The translations under genes were made by a program, and so were the position numbers. From Acidimicrobiaceae bacterium (lineage in GTDB: Bacteria; Actinomycetota; Acidimicrobiia; Acidimicrobiales; Ilumatobacteraceae), in the NCBI GenBank assembly GCA_947467375.1, contig CANIHL010000012.1, forward strand, positions 1 to 35,887: a stretch of DNA of 35,887 nt, read 5' to 3'. Below the pieces are notes generated by a model. The model was given only the letters and a program-made list of their open reading frames with translations, was not told the origin of the DNA and made no database searches. This document shows, piece by piece, positions 22,868 to 31,801 of the stretch. Numbering within the stretch: position 1 is the stretch's first letter; each line of letters opens with the position of its first letter.

Positions 22868-23720
22868 ATGACACCAGTTCTTACCGACGCACAACTCGCT
22901 CAGTTTCATAACGATGGATTTGTGGTTCTGCCTAAATTCGCAAGCGATGAAGCCTGCTTGGCTTTACGTGAACGCGCAATGCAACTGGCGAAGGAGCATG
23001 TTCCTTCACCAGAGCAGGCCACCATATTCACTGCAGACTCCACTGCAAAACATGCGGCCGATCAATACTTTCTCACCAGTGGCGACAAAATCCGCTGCTT
23101 CTTTGAAAAGGATGCATTCGATGAACACGGCAAGTTGCGCGCGGAAGCACATTTGTGCCTGAACAAGCTTGGTCACGCCATGCACGACCTTGATCCACAG
23201 TTCAGCAAGTTCAGCCATAACGAAAAACTTGCAGCATTGGCTAATCAAATCGGCATGCAAGAACCGAAGTTGTTACAAAGCATGTACATCTTTAAGCAGC
23301 CGCGTATTGGTGGCGAAGTGAACTGCCATACCGACCACACCTTTTTATGGACAGAGCCACAGTCAGTCGTAGGTTTTTGGTTTGCGATCGACGATGCCAC
23401 CACCGAAAACGGTTGCATGTGGGCGCTCCCCGGCGGTCACAAGATTCCTGTGAAATCACGTTCGCGAGTAAACGCAGACCGCACTGCTAGCTATATGGAA
23501 GTATTCGACGAAACTCCGTATCCAACCGAAGGACTTGTGCCACTTGAAGCTGAGCGTGGAACATTGGTGTTGCTGAATGGAACGCTTCCCCATTTAAGCG
23601 GGCCAAACACCAGCGATAAGCCGCGCCACGCGTACACCATTCATGCGATCGATAGCCACGCAAACTATCCAGCAGATAACTGGCTACAACGCCCGGGTCT
23701 GGTGATGGCCGGATTTAACG

Positions 23721-23725
<5 letters not shown>
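22868..23725 (+). CDS. Phytanoyl-CoA dioxygenase family protein (PHYHD1-like)
   Basis: The protein has 285 residues and is an Fe(II)/2-oxoglutarate dioxygenase of the PhyH family. Iron ligands are H154 and D156 in GEVNCHTDHTFLWTEPQ, and H242 in GTLPHLSGPN; R253 would bind 2-oxoglutarate. The texts SMYIFKQPRIGGEV and AIDDATTENGCMWALPGGHK closely resemble human PHYHD1, more than phytanoyl-CoA hydroxylase itself. The substrate is unknown. Its place directly after cdd in a nucleoside salvage run hints at a modified nucleoside or a small acid, but this is only context. It converges on asd with a strong hairpin between them. Confidence 0.88.
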
Positions 23726-25719
<1,994 letters not shown>

Positions 25720-25721
25720 TC

Positions 25722-26594
25722 TCAAACCCCTTCGACAGTCGCCGACAGCCACCAATGACTCTTGTTCACACGCTTCATTGGTTTAACCGTCACTCCAAGA
25801 GTTTTTACTGTTCGAGTGGTCTTTGCTGAATGATGTACCACCACATTGGTGATTCGTTTCCCACTTGGTGCATTTGCAGAAATATGGGCAAGCACTTGGT
25901 CGGGGCTTAAACGATTGGCCTGCCATCCAAGTCGTGTTGACCAACGCGTCACGGCAAGTCGCTTTCCAACTACCGGAATTCTCCATAGTCGTCGCATTGC
26001 AATACCAAGCGGCAACAATCCGGCATCGGCGCGCACCCAGGTGCGGTAGTTCAAGAGCAATGTTCCACCGGTTCGAGCTACGCGCATGGCTTCGGTGGTC
26101 AGGGACAGCGCATCATTTTTTTCGCAATGTTGCAGTGTGATGTATGAAAACACAATGTCGACGCAATTGTCGGGAAGTTGCAAGGTCCTGCCATCTGCGA
26201 CATGGCTGGTGCGCAGTTTTGCTACATCACCATGTTTGCCAACCGTTTCGTGACAGCGCTCCAGAAAGGCGGCATCCACATCGGCGGCGACTACGGCAAA
26301 GCACTGCTTTGTAAATGCTGAAGTCATACGACCGATGCCGCTTCCAATTTCCAACAAGGTTTTGTTCGCCAACGATTCAGGGCTAAAGCCAAATTGATGC
26401 ATGTACCGCTGCACTTCTTCGTCGCCAGTGCGCACAAAGTCTGCAAGCGTTAAATCGGAACCCGTTTCATTGTTAAACACCCAACCCGTTTGGCGCACAA
26501 CCTCATCGGCCGTACCACCCGTTTCTGTACGGTTTCCTGCACTTTTCCAGGGGGTGAACTGGGTTCGCCACTTCGGTGAATTGTCGTGTGTCAT
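25722..26594 (-). CDS. Class I SAM-dependent methyltransferase in the lysC-asd string
   Basis: The 290-residue methyltransferase has motif I LLEIGSGIGRMTSAF, the strand-2 acid in VVAADVDAAFLERC, HVADGRTLQLPDNCVDIVFSYITLQHC as motifs III-IV, and a GGTLLLNYRTW block. The C-terminal third is basic and lacks motifs I recognise (VVHHSAKTTRTVKTLGVTVKPMKRVNKSHWW). Small-molecule or sugar methylation is possible; no substrate can be assigned. It begins 20 bases after lysC. A TAAGTT hexamer lies ten bases before its ATG, slightly far for a leaderless start. Its placement inside an aspartate-pathway operon is unusual. Confidence 0.82.
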   Translation of the reverse strand: MTHDNSPKWRTQFTPWKSAGNRTETGGTADEVVRQTGWVFNNETGSDLTLADFVRTGDEEVQRYMHQFGFSPESLANKTLLEIGSGIGRMTSAFTKQCFAVVAADVDAAFLERCHETVGKHGDVAKLRTSHVADGRTLQLPDNCVDIVFSYITLQHCEKNDALSLTTEAMRVARTGGTLLLNYRTWVRADAGLLPLGIAMRRLWRIPVVGKRLAVTRWSTRLGWQANRLSPDQVLAHISANAPSGKRITNVVVHHSAKTTRTVKTLGVTVKPMKRVNKSHWWLSATVEGV

Positions 26595-26614
26595 TGCACC
26601 GACAAACTTAGTTG

Positions 26615-27877
26615 CTATTTCCGATCTGGAAGCGGAGCTGAATAATCTTCGCCGCTGTCAAGGTCAAACGCAGTATGCAAAGCACGAACTGCTTTTTCTA
26701 ATTGCGAACGCTCAACCACTACAGAGATGCGAATGGTGCTCGTAGAGATCATTTCAATGTTCACACCGTTGTCGGCAAGTACACGGAACATCTTCGCTGC
26801 AATTCCAGGACTGGACTTCATGCCCGCACCAACAAGAGAAAGCTTCACGATGTTTTCGTCTTTGTTGATTCCTGTTGCACCAACTTCAGCGCCAACCTTC
26901 GTCAAAATTGGTTCCGCAGTTGTGATGTCGCCAATTGGCAAGGTAAACGAAATGTCTGTAGTTCCATCGATCGAAGTGTTTTGCACGATCATGTCTACGT
27001 TTACGTTTGCTGCTGCAAGTGACTCGAACAAAAGCGCAGATACGCCAGGGCGGTCTGGCACGCCGAGCAAAGTCATCTTTGCCTCTCCCACATCGTGAAC
27101 TACTCCAGAGATAATTGGCTCTTCCATTTTTCGCTTCCTCTCTTCGTCAATTCCGCGCACCCACGTGCCTTCTTCCCAGGTAAAACTTGAGCGCACATGA
27201 ATTGGCACATTGTGATTGCGTGCGAATTCAACTGAACGCAAGGCCAGCACTTTGCTTCCAGCGCCTGCCATTTCCAACATCTCGTCAAAACTCAATTCCT
27301 TCAGCTTGCGAGCTTGCGGAACCAAACGTGGATCAGCACTAAACACACCTGTGACGTCGGTGTAAATCTCGCATGCATCTGCTTTCAGTGCAGCTGCAAG
27401 GGCAACAGCAGTGGTGTCACTTCCACCGCGACCAAGCGTGGTGATTTCACGCTCAGTGCTCACACCTTGGAAACCGGCAACGACGGCAACTTTTCCTGCA
27501 GCCAACGCTTCGCGTACACGGTCGCCCTTGATTTCTAAAATCTTTGCTTTGGTGTGCGAGGTATCGGTGATAATTCCCACCTGGCTACCCGTAAAGCTCA
27601 TGGCGTCGCAACCAACGTCATGAAGTGCCATGCACAACAGTGACATCGAGATTCGCTCGCCAGTGGTGAGCAACATGTCCATCTCACGACCTTGCGGATT
27701 GCTCGATACTTGGCGCGCGAGCTCCACCAAGTTGTCTGTTGCCTTGCCCATTGCAGACACCACTGCGACGACGTCTGTGCCCTGCGCCCGAAGCGCGGCG
27801 ATGTGCTTTGCCACATTGCGCATGCGGTCTGGGTCGGCCACCGAAGTGCCACCATATTTTTGAACGATCAATGCCAC
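26615..27877 (-). CDS. lysC: Aspartate kinase
   Basis: LysC phosphorylates aspartate, the committed step to lysine, diaminopimelate, threonine and methionine. This 420-residue enzyme has the kinase signature [62 protein letters not shown], and [16 protein letters not shown]. Two C-terminal ACT domains follow ([20 protein letters not shown] and [22 protein letters not shown]), the site of lysine/threonine feedback in related actinobacterial enzymes. In that group an internal start often yields a separate beta subunit; this cannot be shown here. It starts with GTG, with a TAGCGT hexamer nine bases upstream facing the divergent cyclophilin gene. Confidence 0.97.
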   Translation of the reverse strand: MALIVQKYGGTSVADPDRMRNVAKHIAALRAQGTDVVAVVSAMGKATDNLVELARQVSSNPQGREMDMLLTTGERISMSLLCMALHDVGCDAMSFTGSQVGIITDTSHTKAKILEIKGDRVREALAAGKVAVVAGFQGVSTEREITTLGRGGSDTTAVALAAALKADACEIYTDVTGVFSADPRLVPQARKLKELSFDEMLEMAGAGSKVLALRSVEFARNHNVPIHVRSSFTWEEGTWVRGIDEERKRKMEEPIISGVVHDVGEAKMTLLGVPDRPGVSALLFESLAAANVNVDMIVQNTSIDGTTDISFTLPIGDITTAEPILTKVGAEVGATGINKDENIVKLSLVGAGMKSSPGIAAKMFRVLADNGVNIEMISTSTIRISVVVERSQLEKAVRALHTAFDLDSGEDYSAPLPDRK

Positions 27878-27886
27878 AGGTTCTTT

Positions 27887-27911
27887 ACGCTACTTGGGAC
27901 GCGAGTAACCT
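27887..27911. promoter_or_regulatory. Divergent promoter region for lysC and the cyclophilin gene
   Basis: Minus-strand TAGCGT (27887-27892) lies nine bases before the lysC GTG, and plus-strand TAACCT (27906-27911) lies nine bases before the cyclophilin ATG. Both are one base beyond the 6-8 spacing seen elsewhere, so assignment is weaker. Confidence 0.3.
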
Positions 27912-27920
27912 TCATAAATC

Positions 27921-28730
27921 ATGGGAACTGACAAGCGAAACCGTAAAAAAGAAAACCGCCGCCAACGACTTGACGACTTGGCAAAGCAACAGCAGCGCAA
28001 ACGCACCCGAAAGCTCGCCACTCGCGCGGCTATTTTTATCGCCGTAGTTGTGGGCGTTGCTCTCATTATTTCTGTTTCGGGTGGCTCAGATTCAACCACC
28101 ACGAACGACACCACAGTGGACACTACGGCTACAGCACCAGTTGAGGGTCGCGCCATTACTGGCGACACCCCATGCCCAGCCGTTGATGGCAGCGAAGCTC
28201 GTGCCTCCACGTTTGAAAAGGCTCCAAGTAATTGTCTTGACGCGGGAAAGACCTACACCGCAGTCGTCACCACGAACAAGGGTGAATTCACCATCGTGCT
28301 TGACCAGAAAAAGGCACCTCTGGCCGCGAATAACTTTGTCACGCTTGCGCGTTACAAGTACTTCGACAACACACAATGCCATCGCGCAATTCTTGACTTC
28401 GTAGTTCAGTGCGGAGACCCAACTGCAACGGGAAGTGGTGGACCTGGTTACTCATTCGCCGATGAATTGCCGCAAGCAGGCGAATACAAACTTGGTTCAA
28501 TCGCCATGGCGAACTCTGGTGCAAACACCAACGGCAGTCAGTTCTTCATCATTACCGGCGACCAGGGAATCACGTTGCCGCCGAGTTACACCTTGTTTGG
28601 TCAGGTAACGAGCGGTCTTGACACCACCGTGCCAGCACTGAACGCTGCGTCAAACCCAGACCCTGCAGCAAATGGTGTGCCGACTCTTGAAACCATCACC
28701 ATCGTGAGTGTGGTGATTACCGAAAGCTAA
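27921..28730 (+). CDS. Membrane-anchored cyclophilin-type peptidyl-prolyl isomerase
   Basis: The 269-residue protein has a very basic, coiled N-terminus (about 1-34), a single membrane segment (about 35-53) and a Thr-rich linker. The cyclophilin domain starts near residue 105 (YTAVVTTNKGEFTIVLDQKKAP). Active-site text is CHRAILDFVVQCGDP with the Arg, Phe and Gln of the family, and NGSQFFIITGDQ. The usual Trp and His near the end are replaced in LPPSYTLFGQV, as is common in actinobacterial members. The domain is expected outside the membrane, where it would help fold exported proteins. It is divergent from lysC and converges with the S51-like gene. Confidence 0.92.
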   Translation: MGTDKRNRKKENRRQRLDDLAKQQQRKRTRKLATRAAIFIAVVVGVALIISVSGGSDSTTTNDTTVDTTATAPVEGRAITGDTPCPAVDGSEARASTFEKAPSNCLDAGKTYTAVVTTNKGEFTIVLDQKKAPLAANNFVTLARYKYFDNTQCHRAILDFVVQCGDPTATGSGGPGYSFADELPQAGEYKLGSIAMANSGANTNGSQFFIITGDQGITLPPSYTLFGQVTSGLDTTVPALNAASNPDPAANGVPTLETITIVSVVITES

Positions 28731-28744
28731 ACCAATTCGTTTAG
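28727..28744. terminator. Weak hairpin between cyclophilin and S51-like genes
   Basis: CTAAAC (28727-28732) pairs with GTTTAG (28739-28744) around a six-base loop, spanning the cyclophilin stop. A/T-rich stem and no T-run: weak candidate only. Confidence 0.2.
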
Positions 28745-29355
28745 TTCGTTGGCAGTGGGCCATGCAATACCACTGCGCCATGTGTTGACCACGTTCCATA
28801 GTTATAGATCAATGCTGCACCTGTTGGAATTTCTGCAACAGAAGTATTGGCCAAACTCAATGTGCGCTGCAACCGCTCGTCTGGCCATTTTTCCGATTCG
28901 GTAACTGCGGCAATTCCGCTAACAAGTCCAAGTCCTAACGCAAATGCTCCTCCGCGAGGATCGACCATTGGTTCGCACATTGCTGCCGCACTGCCAGCAG
29001 TTGCAACTACGCATGAATGTGCTGCAACAGCATCAAAGACCACCGTGTCTTTCAATGTTGATCGCAAGTGAATTGGCGAATCACCCACCACATACACCAC
29101 TGCGGCCTGCGAAATAATTGTTGCGAACGATTCTTCTCGAGCATCCGCACGCGAATACACGGCACACAGTTTTGTCGTGATCCCCAATCGTTTTGCCCAT
29201 GCAACACTGAGTTGCACTAAATCATCAGGATTTTCAAATGCTTCAGCAGTCGGCAAAATGGCAACGTATCCAGGATGTGCGCTCAGAATTTGCGCATCTA
29301 ATTCATCGTTGGCGGTGAATGGTCCACCACCCTGCAGCACCACGTATTGAGTCAT
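28741..29355 (-). CDS. Peptidase S51 / cyanophycinase-like protein
   Basis: A 204-residue protein with a class I glutamine-amidotransferase-like flavodoxin fold. It opens with YVVLQGGGPF, then YVAILPTAEAFENP, VVYVVGDSPIHLRSTL, and VVATAGSAAAMCEPMVDPRGGAFALGLGLV with the likely nucleophile S122 in AGSAAAM, as in S51 serine peptidases (GxSAGA). The usual GGN..L substrate text is changed to GDSPIHL. Family members include aspartyl dipeptidase and cyanophycinase; neither specificity can be confirmed. It has its own TAAGTT hexamer seven bases before the ATG, although the tyrosine phosphatase gene lies just 30 bases upstream. Confidence 0.72.
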   Translation of the reverse strand: MTQYVVLQGGGPFTANDELDAQILSAHPGYVAILPTAEAFENPDDLVQLSVAWAKRLGITTKLCAVYSRADAREESFATIISQAAVVYVVGDSPIHLRSTLKDTVVFDAVAAHSCVVATAGSAAAMCEPMVDPRGGAFALGLGLVSGIAAVTESEKWPDERLQRTLSLANTSVAEIPTGAALIYNYGTWSTHGAVVLHGPLPTN

Positions 29356-29362
29356 TAACGCG

Positions 29363-29368
29363 AACTTA
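29363..29368 (-). promoter_or_regulatory. -10 hexamer for leaderless S51-like gene
   Basis: TAAGTT on the minus strand lies seven bases before ATG 29355 in the 30-base gap. No Shine-Dalgarno site is present. Confidence 0.42.
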
Positions 29369-29385
29369 CCACCGATTATTTACGC

Positions 29386-30171
29386 TTATTGTTCAAGCAA
29401 CAGCGCTGAAAGCGACTGAATTTCGCTTTCACTCACACCGAGCGACCGCACGTAGTTAATGACCGAACCATGGGCAGAAACCAAGTCGTTCAAGATCACT
29501 TGCATCGCTTGCGGTTCTGCAGCCAGATACACCGGGTTGATGGTGGTCCAGCGCTTTGCCATATCGGTGTGATGCTCCTTGGCCCACGCAACGGTACGTT
29601 CAATGGCGCGCTTCGTTAATCCGTAGTCGGCGCAAATGTATTCGTCCGACACTCCCACTGTCGACAAGATCAGAGCTGCGAGTACACCTGTGCGATCTTT
29701 TCCTGCTGCACAGTGAAACACGGCAGGGACATTTTCTTGATAGCTCAAAATTCGCAGTGCGAGTGCGAATTTTTCGGAGCCAATTTCTAATAAGTCTCGG
29801 TATCCCCACACCAAGAACTCGACGGGGTCATCAATCTGTGGTGTTTCCTTCGAATCAGACCAAGTTGCATCCACGATAGATACATGGTGGAAGTCGACCT
29901 CAATATCTTCGAGCGGGAAAATACCCTGCTCCCGTTGTTCGCGTTTTGTACGCAGGTCAATTACTGATTTCAATCCCAGCGATTCAACGATCTCAATATC
30001 CGACTCGGCACGCAGTCGATGCAGCCCATCGGCACGAAACAGGGTGCGCCACTTGGTCGTTGCTCCACTTGCAGTTGGGTAACCACCAAGGTCACGGAAG
30101 TTATGCACCCGCTCCATGTGCACCAGCCGGTCGGGGTGGTCGAGGGCTTGCGCAATATGGTCAGGAATCAT
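29386..30171 (-). CDS. Tyrosine-protein phosphatase (PTP, Y_phosphatase3 / PtpB-like)
   Basis: About 261 residues. The P-loop is VFHCAAGKDRTGVLAAL with C154 and R160 (HCxxGKDRTG), and the N-terminal NFRDLGGYPT plus LFRADGLHRL blocks are typical of the DUF-type bacterial tyrosine or lipid phosphatases related to mycobacterial PtpB. ATG 30171 is preferred: TAGGTT lies seven bases upstream. The longer frame would start with TTG at 30198 and add nine unconserved residues. The substrate, protein phosphotyrosine or a phosphoinositide, is not shown. The gene is divergent from the hydroxyacyl-CoA dehydrogenase gene and upstream of the S51-like gene. Confidence 0.88.
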   Translation of the reverse strand: MIPDHIAQALDHPDRLVHMERVHNFRDLGGYPTASGATTKWRTLFRADGLHRLRAESDIEIVESLGLKSVIDLRTKREQREQGIFPLEDIEVDFHHVSIVDATWSDSKETPQIDDPVEFLVWGYRDLLEIGSEKFALALRILSYQENVPAVFHCAAGKDRTGVLAALILSTVGVSDEYICADYGLTKRAIERTVAWAKEHHTDMAKRWTTINPVYLAAEPQAMQVILNDLVSAHGSVINYVRSLGVSESEIQSLSALLLEQ

Positions 30172-30178
30172 CGCCTCC

Positions 30179-30184
30179 AACCTA
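30179..30184 (-). promoter_or_regulatory. -10 hexamer for leaderless tyrosine phosphatase; decides start 30171
   Basis: TAGGTT on the minus strand lies seven bases before ATG 30171. The GGAGG next to this ATG is only two bases away, too close for a normal Shine-Dalgarno role. Confidence 0.42.
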
Positions 30185-30217
30185 CTGAGCCCCAGCAAAC
30201 ATCAGCATTCAGGGCGG

Positions 30218-30231
30218 TTACCAGTTGGTAA
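30218..30231. promoter_or_regulatory. Perfect 6-2-6 palindrome, candidate operator
   Basis: TTACCA-GT-TGGTAA lies in the divergent gap between the tyrosine phosphatase and the hydroxyacyl-CoA dehydrogenase genes. It is about 20 bases upstream of the TACGGT hexamer at 30250, where a -35 region would be. The form fits a TetR- or GntR-type binding site. The regulator is not identified. Confidence 0.42.
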
Positions 30232-30249
30232 ACAACCACCATTTGTGAG

Positions 30250-30255
30250 TACGGT
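30250..30255 (+). promoter_or_regulatory. -10 hexamer for leaderless hydroxyacyl-CoA dehydrogenase gene
   Basis: TACGGT lies eight bases before ATG 30264. No Shine-Dalgarno site is present. Confidence 0.42.
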
Positions 30256-30263
30256 TTTCATCC

Positions 30264-31121
30264 ATGACAACCAACAATGTTCAACTCGTCGGCGTGTGCG
30301 GATCCGGAATCATGGGGGCAGGACTTGCAGAAGTCGTTGCTCGCGCTGGAGTGGACGTCATTGTTCGCTCGCGCACTATTGATGGCGCAAAGTCGATGCT
30401 TTCTTCAATTGAAAAGAACCTCGACAAGCAAGTAGCGAAGGAAAAGATGACCGCCGATCAGCGCAATGAAGTGCTGTCACACATTCGCATCACCGACTCG
30501 CTGAATGACCTTGCGTCTTGCGACCTCGTCATTGAATCAATTGTTGAAGAACTTGCACCAAAGCAAGCGCTGTTCAAAGAACTTGACGCCATTGTTAAGC
30601 CGGATGCAATTTTGGCAACAAACACCAGCACGCTCGCAGTAGTGAAACTGGCCGAAGCAACAAACCGCCCAGACAAAGTATGCGGCATTCACTTCTTTAA
30701 CCCAGCAGTACTCATGCCACTTGTTGAAGTGATTCGCCCCATTACTGCAAGCGACGAAACCATTGCTCGCGCAAATGCATTTGTTGCAACCTGCAAGAAA
30801 GACCCTGTGCAGGTTCTTGACCGTGCCGGATTTATTGTGAATGCACTGCTCTTCCCTTACCTCAACAACGCAGTCAAAATGCTTGAGGCTGGAACGGCAA
30901 ACATGGAAGACATTGACACGGCAATGAAGGGTGGCTGCAACTTCCCAATGGGGCCATTCGCGCTGCTCGACCTCGTTGGTCTTGACACATCAGTATCAAT
31001 CCTTGATGCGTTGTACGCAGAGTTCAAAGACGAAAACTTTGTTCCTGCAAAAACATTGCGCACGTTGTTGGCTGAAGGCAAGCTTGGCCGCAAGACAAAG
31101 CAAGGATTTTTCAGCTACTAA
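30264..31121 (+). CDS. 3-hydroxyacyl-CoA / 3-hydroxybutyryl-CoA dehydrogenase
   Basis: The 285-residue NAD(P)-dependent enzyme interconverts 3-hydroxyacyl-CoA and 3-ketoacyl-CoA, probably the C4 substrate given its stand-alone size. It has the Rossmann motif CGSGIMGAG (12-20), LVIESIVEEL, ILATNTSTL, the catalytic His143 in GIHFFNPAVLMPLVE with E155, RAGFIVNALLFPYLNNA, and GCNFPMGPFALLDLVGLD. It belongs to the Hbd/PaaH group. The MeaA-type mutase gene 680 bases downstream suggests use in the ethylmalonyl-CoA route, between acetoacetyl-CoA and crotonyl-CoA, but fatty-acid or polyhydroxybutyrate metabolism is equally possible. The start is preceded by a leaderless-type -10 and a palindromic operator candidate. 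Confidence 0.93.
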   Translation: MTTNNVQLVGVCGSGIMGAGLAEVVARAGVDVIVRSRTIDGAKSMLSSIEKNLDKQVAKEKMTADQRNEVLSHIRITDSLNDLASCDLVIESIVEELAPKQALFKELDAIVKPDAILATNTSTLAVVKLAEATNRPDKVCGIHFFNPAVLMPLVEVIRPITASDETIARANAFVATCKKDPVQVLDRAGFIVNALLFPYLNNAVKMLEAGTANMEDIDTAMKGGCNFPMGPFALLDLVGLDTSVSILDALYAEFKDENFVPAKTLRTLLAEGKLGRKTKQGFFSY

Positions 31122-31126
31122 ATCTC

Positions 31127-31792
31127 ATGTGGAACAACACACCTCAGTTACTTGACGAGTGTCGTTGGAAATTTCCACCATCGAAGGAATGGCCAAAGAG
31201 CGATCTCGTTGGTCGCGGAGCAGACCTGCAGCCTGAAACACTGATTCATGCGTACATGAATGGTGTATTCCCCATGTCGTCAGAACTCGCACTTGGCGAA
31301 GATGACGTTGCTTGGTGGTCGCCGTTATTGCGCGGAGTCATTCCACTGGATGCATTACGCGTAACGCGATCAATGCGTCGCAGCCAGCGCAAATTTCACA
31401 TCAAGATTGATACATGCTTTGAACGCGTAATGCGCGGCTGTGCCTCCCCCGAACGACCGGGTGGGTGGATAAACGAGCGATTCATTGCTGCATACGTTGA
31501 GCTACACAAACTTGGGTGGGCACACAGCGTTGAAGTGTTTGACGAAAACGAAGTACTCGTAGGTGGACTGTACGGGGTGCGCGTCGGCCGACTATTCGCA
31601 GGTGAATCCATGTTTCACCTCGTGCGAGATGCTTCAAAAGTGGCGCTGATGTACCTGGTCGACACCATGAACCGTGATGGCATGACACTGCTTGATGTGC
31701 AATGGCTGACCCCGCATCTTGAATCGCTTGGCGCAGTGGAAATTCCTCGCTCCGAGTATCTCCATCGTCTTTCAGTGGCCCTCAACCCGTAA
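31127..31792 (+). CDS. aat: Leucyl/phenylalanyl-tRNA--protein transferase
   Basis: Aat adds Leu or Phe to proteins with N-terminal Lys or Arg, marking them for ClpS/ClpAP-type degradation. The 221-residue protein shows GRGADLQPETLIHAYMNGVFPM, WWSPLLRGVIPLD, INERFIAAYVELHKLGWAHSVEV, GGLYGVRVGRLFAGESMFH and the final TLLDVQWLTPHLESLGAVEI. All are hallmark segments. It starts five bases after the dehydrogenase gene and ends nine bases before the mutase gene, so it is sandwiched between two acyl-CoA enzymes in one direction. No own -10 hexamer at the leaderless distance is seen. Confidence 0.95.
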   Translation: MWNNTPQLLDECRWKFPPSKEWPKSDLVGRGADLQPETLIHAYMNGVFPMSSELALGEDDVAWWSPLLRGVIPLDALRVTRSMRRSQRKFHIKIDTCFERVMRGCASPERPGGWINERFIAAYVELHKLGWAHSVEVFDENEVLVGGLYGVRVGRLFAGESMFHLVRDASKVALMYLVDTMNRDGMTLLDVQWLTPHLESLGAVEIPRSEYLHRLSVALNP

Positions 31793-31795
31793 CCT
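31790..31795 (+). promoter_or_regulatory. -10 hexamer before the mutase gene
   Basis: TAACCT lies six bases before ATG 31802 and overlaps the aat stop codon. It would allow leaderless expression of the mutase independent of aat. Confidence 0.38.
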
Positions 31796-31801
31796 TTATT
31801 T

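Noticed and set aside
22066-22869. Long open frame (267 codons) on the minus strand
   Set aside because: It runs antisense through the deaminase and cdd, which have complete motifs. The encoded text is rich in Ser, Thr and Pro with no recognisable domain.
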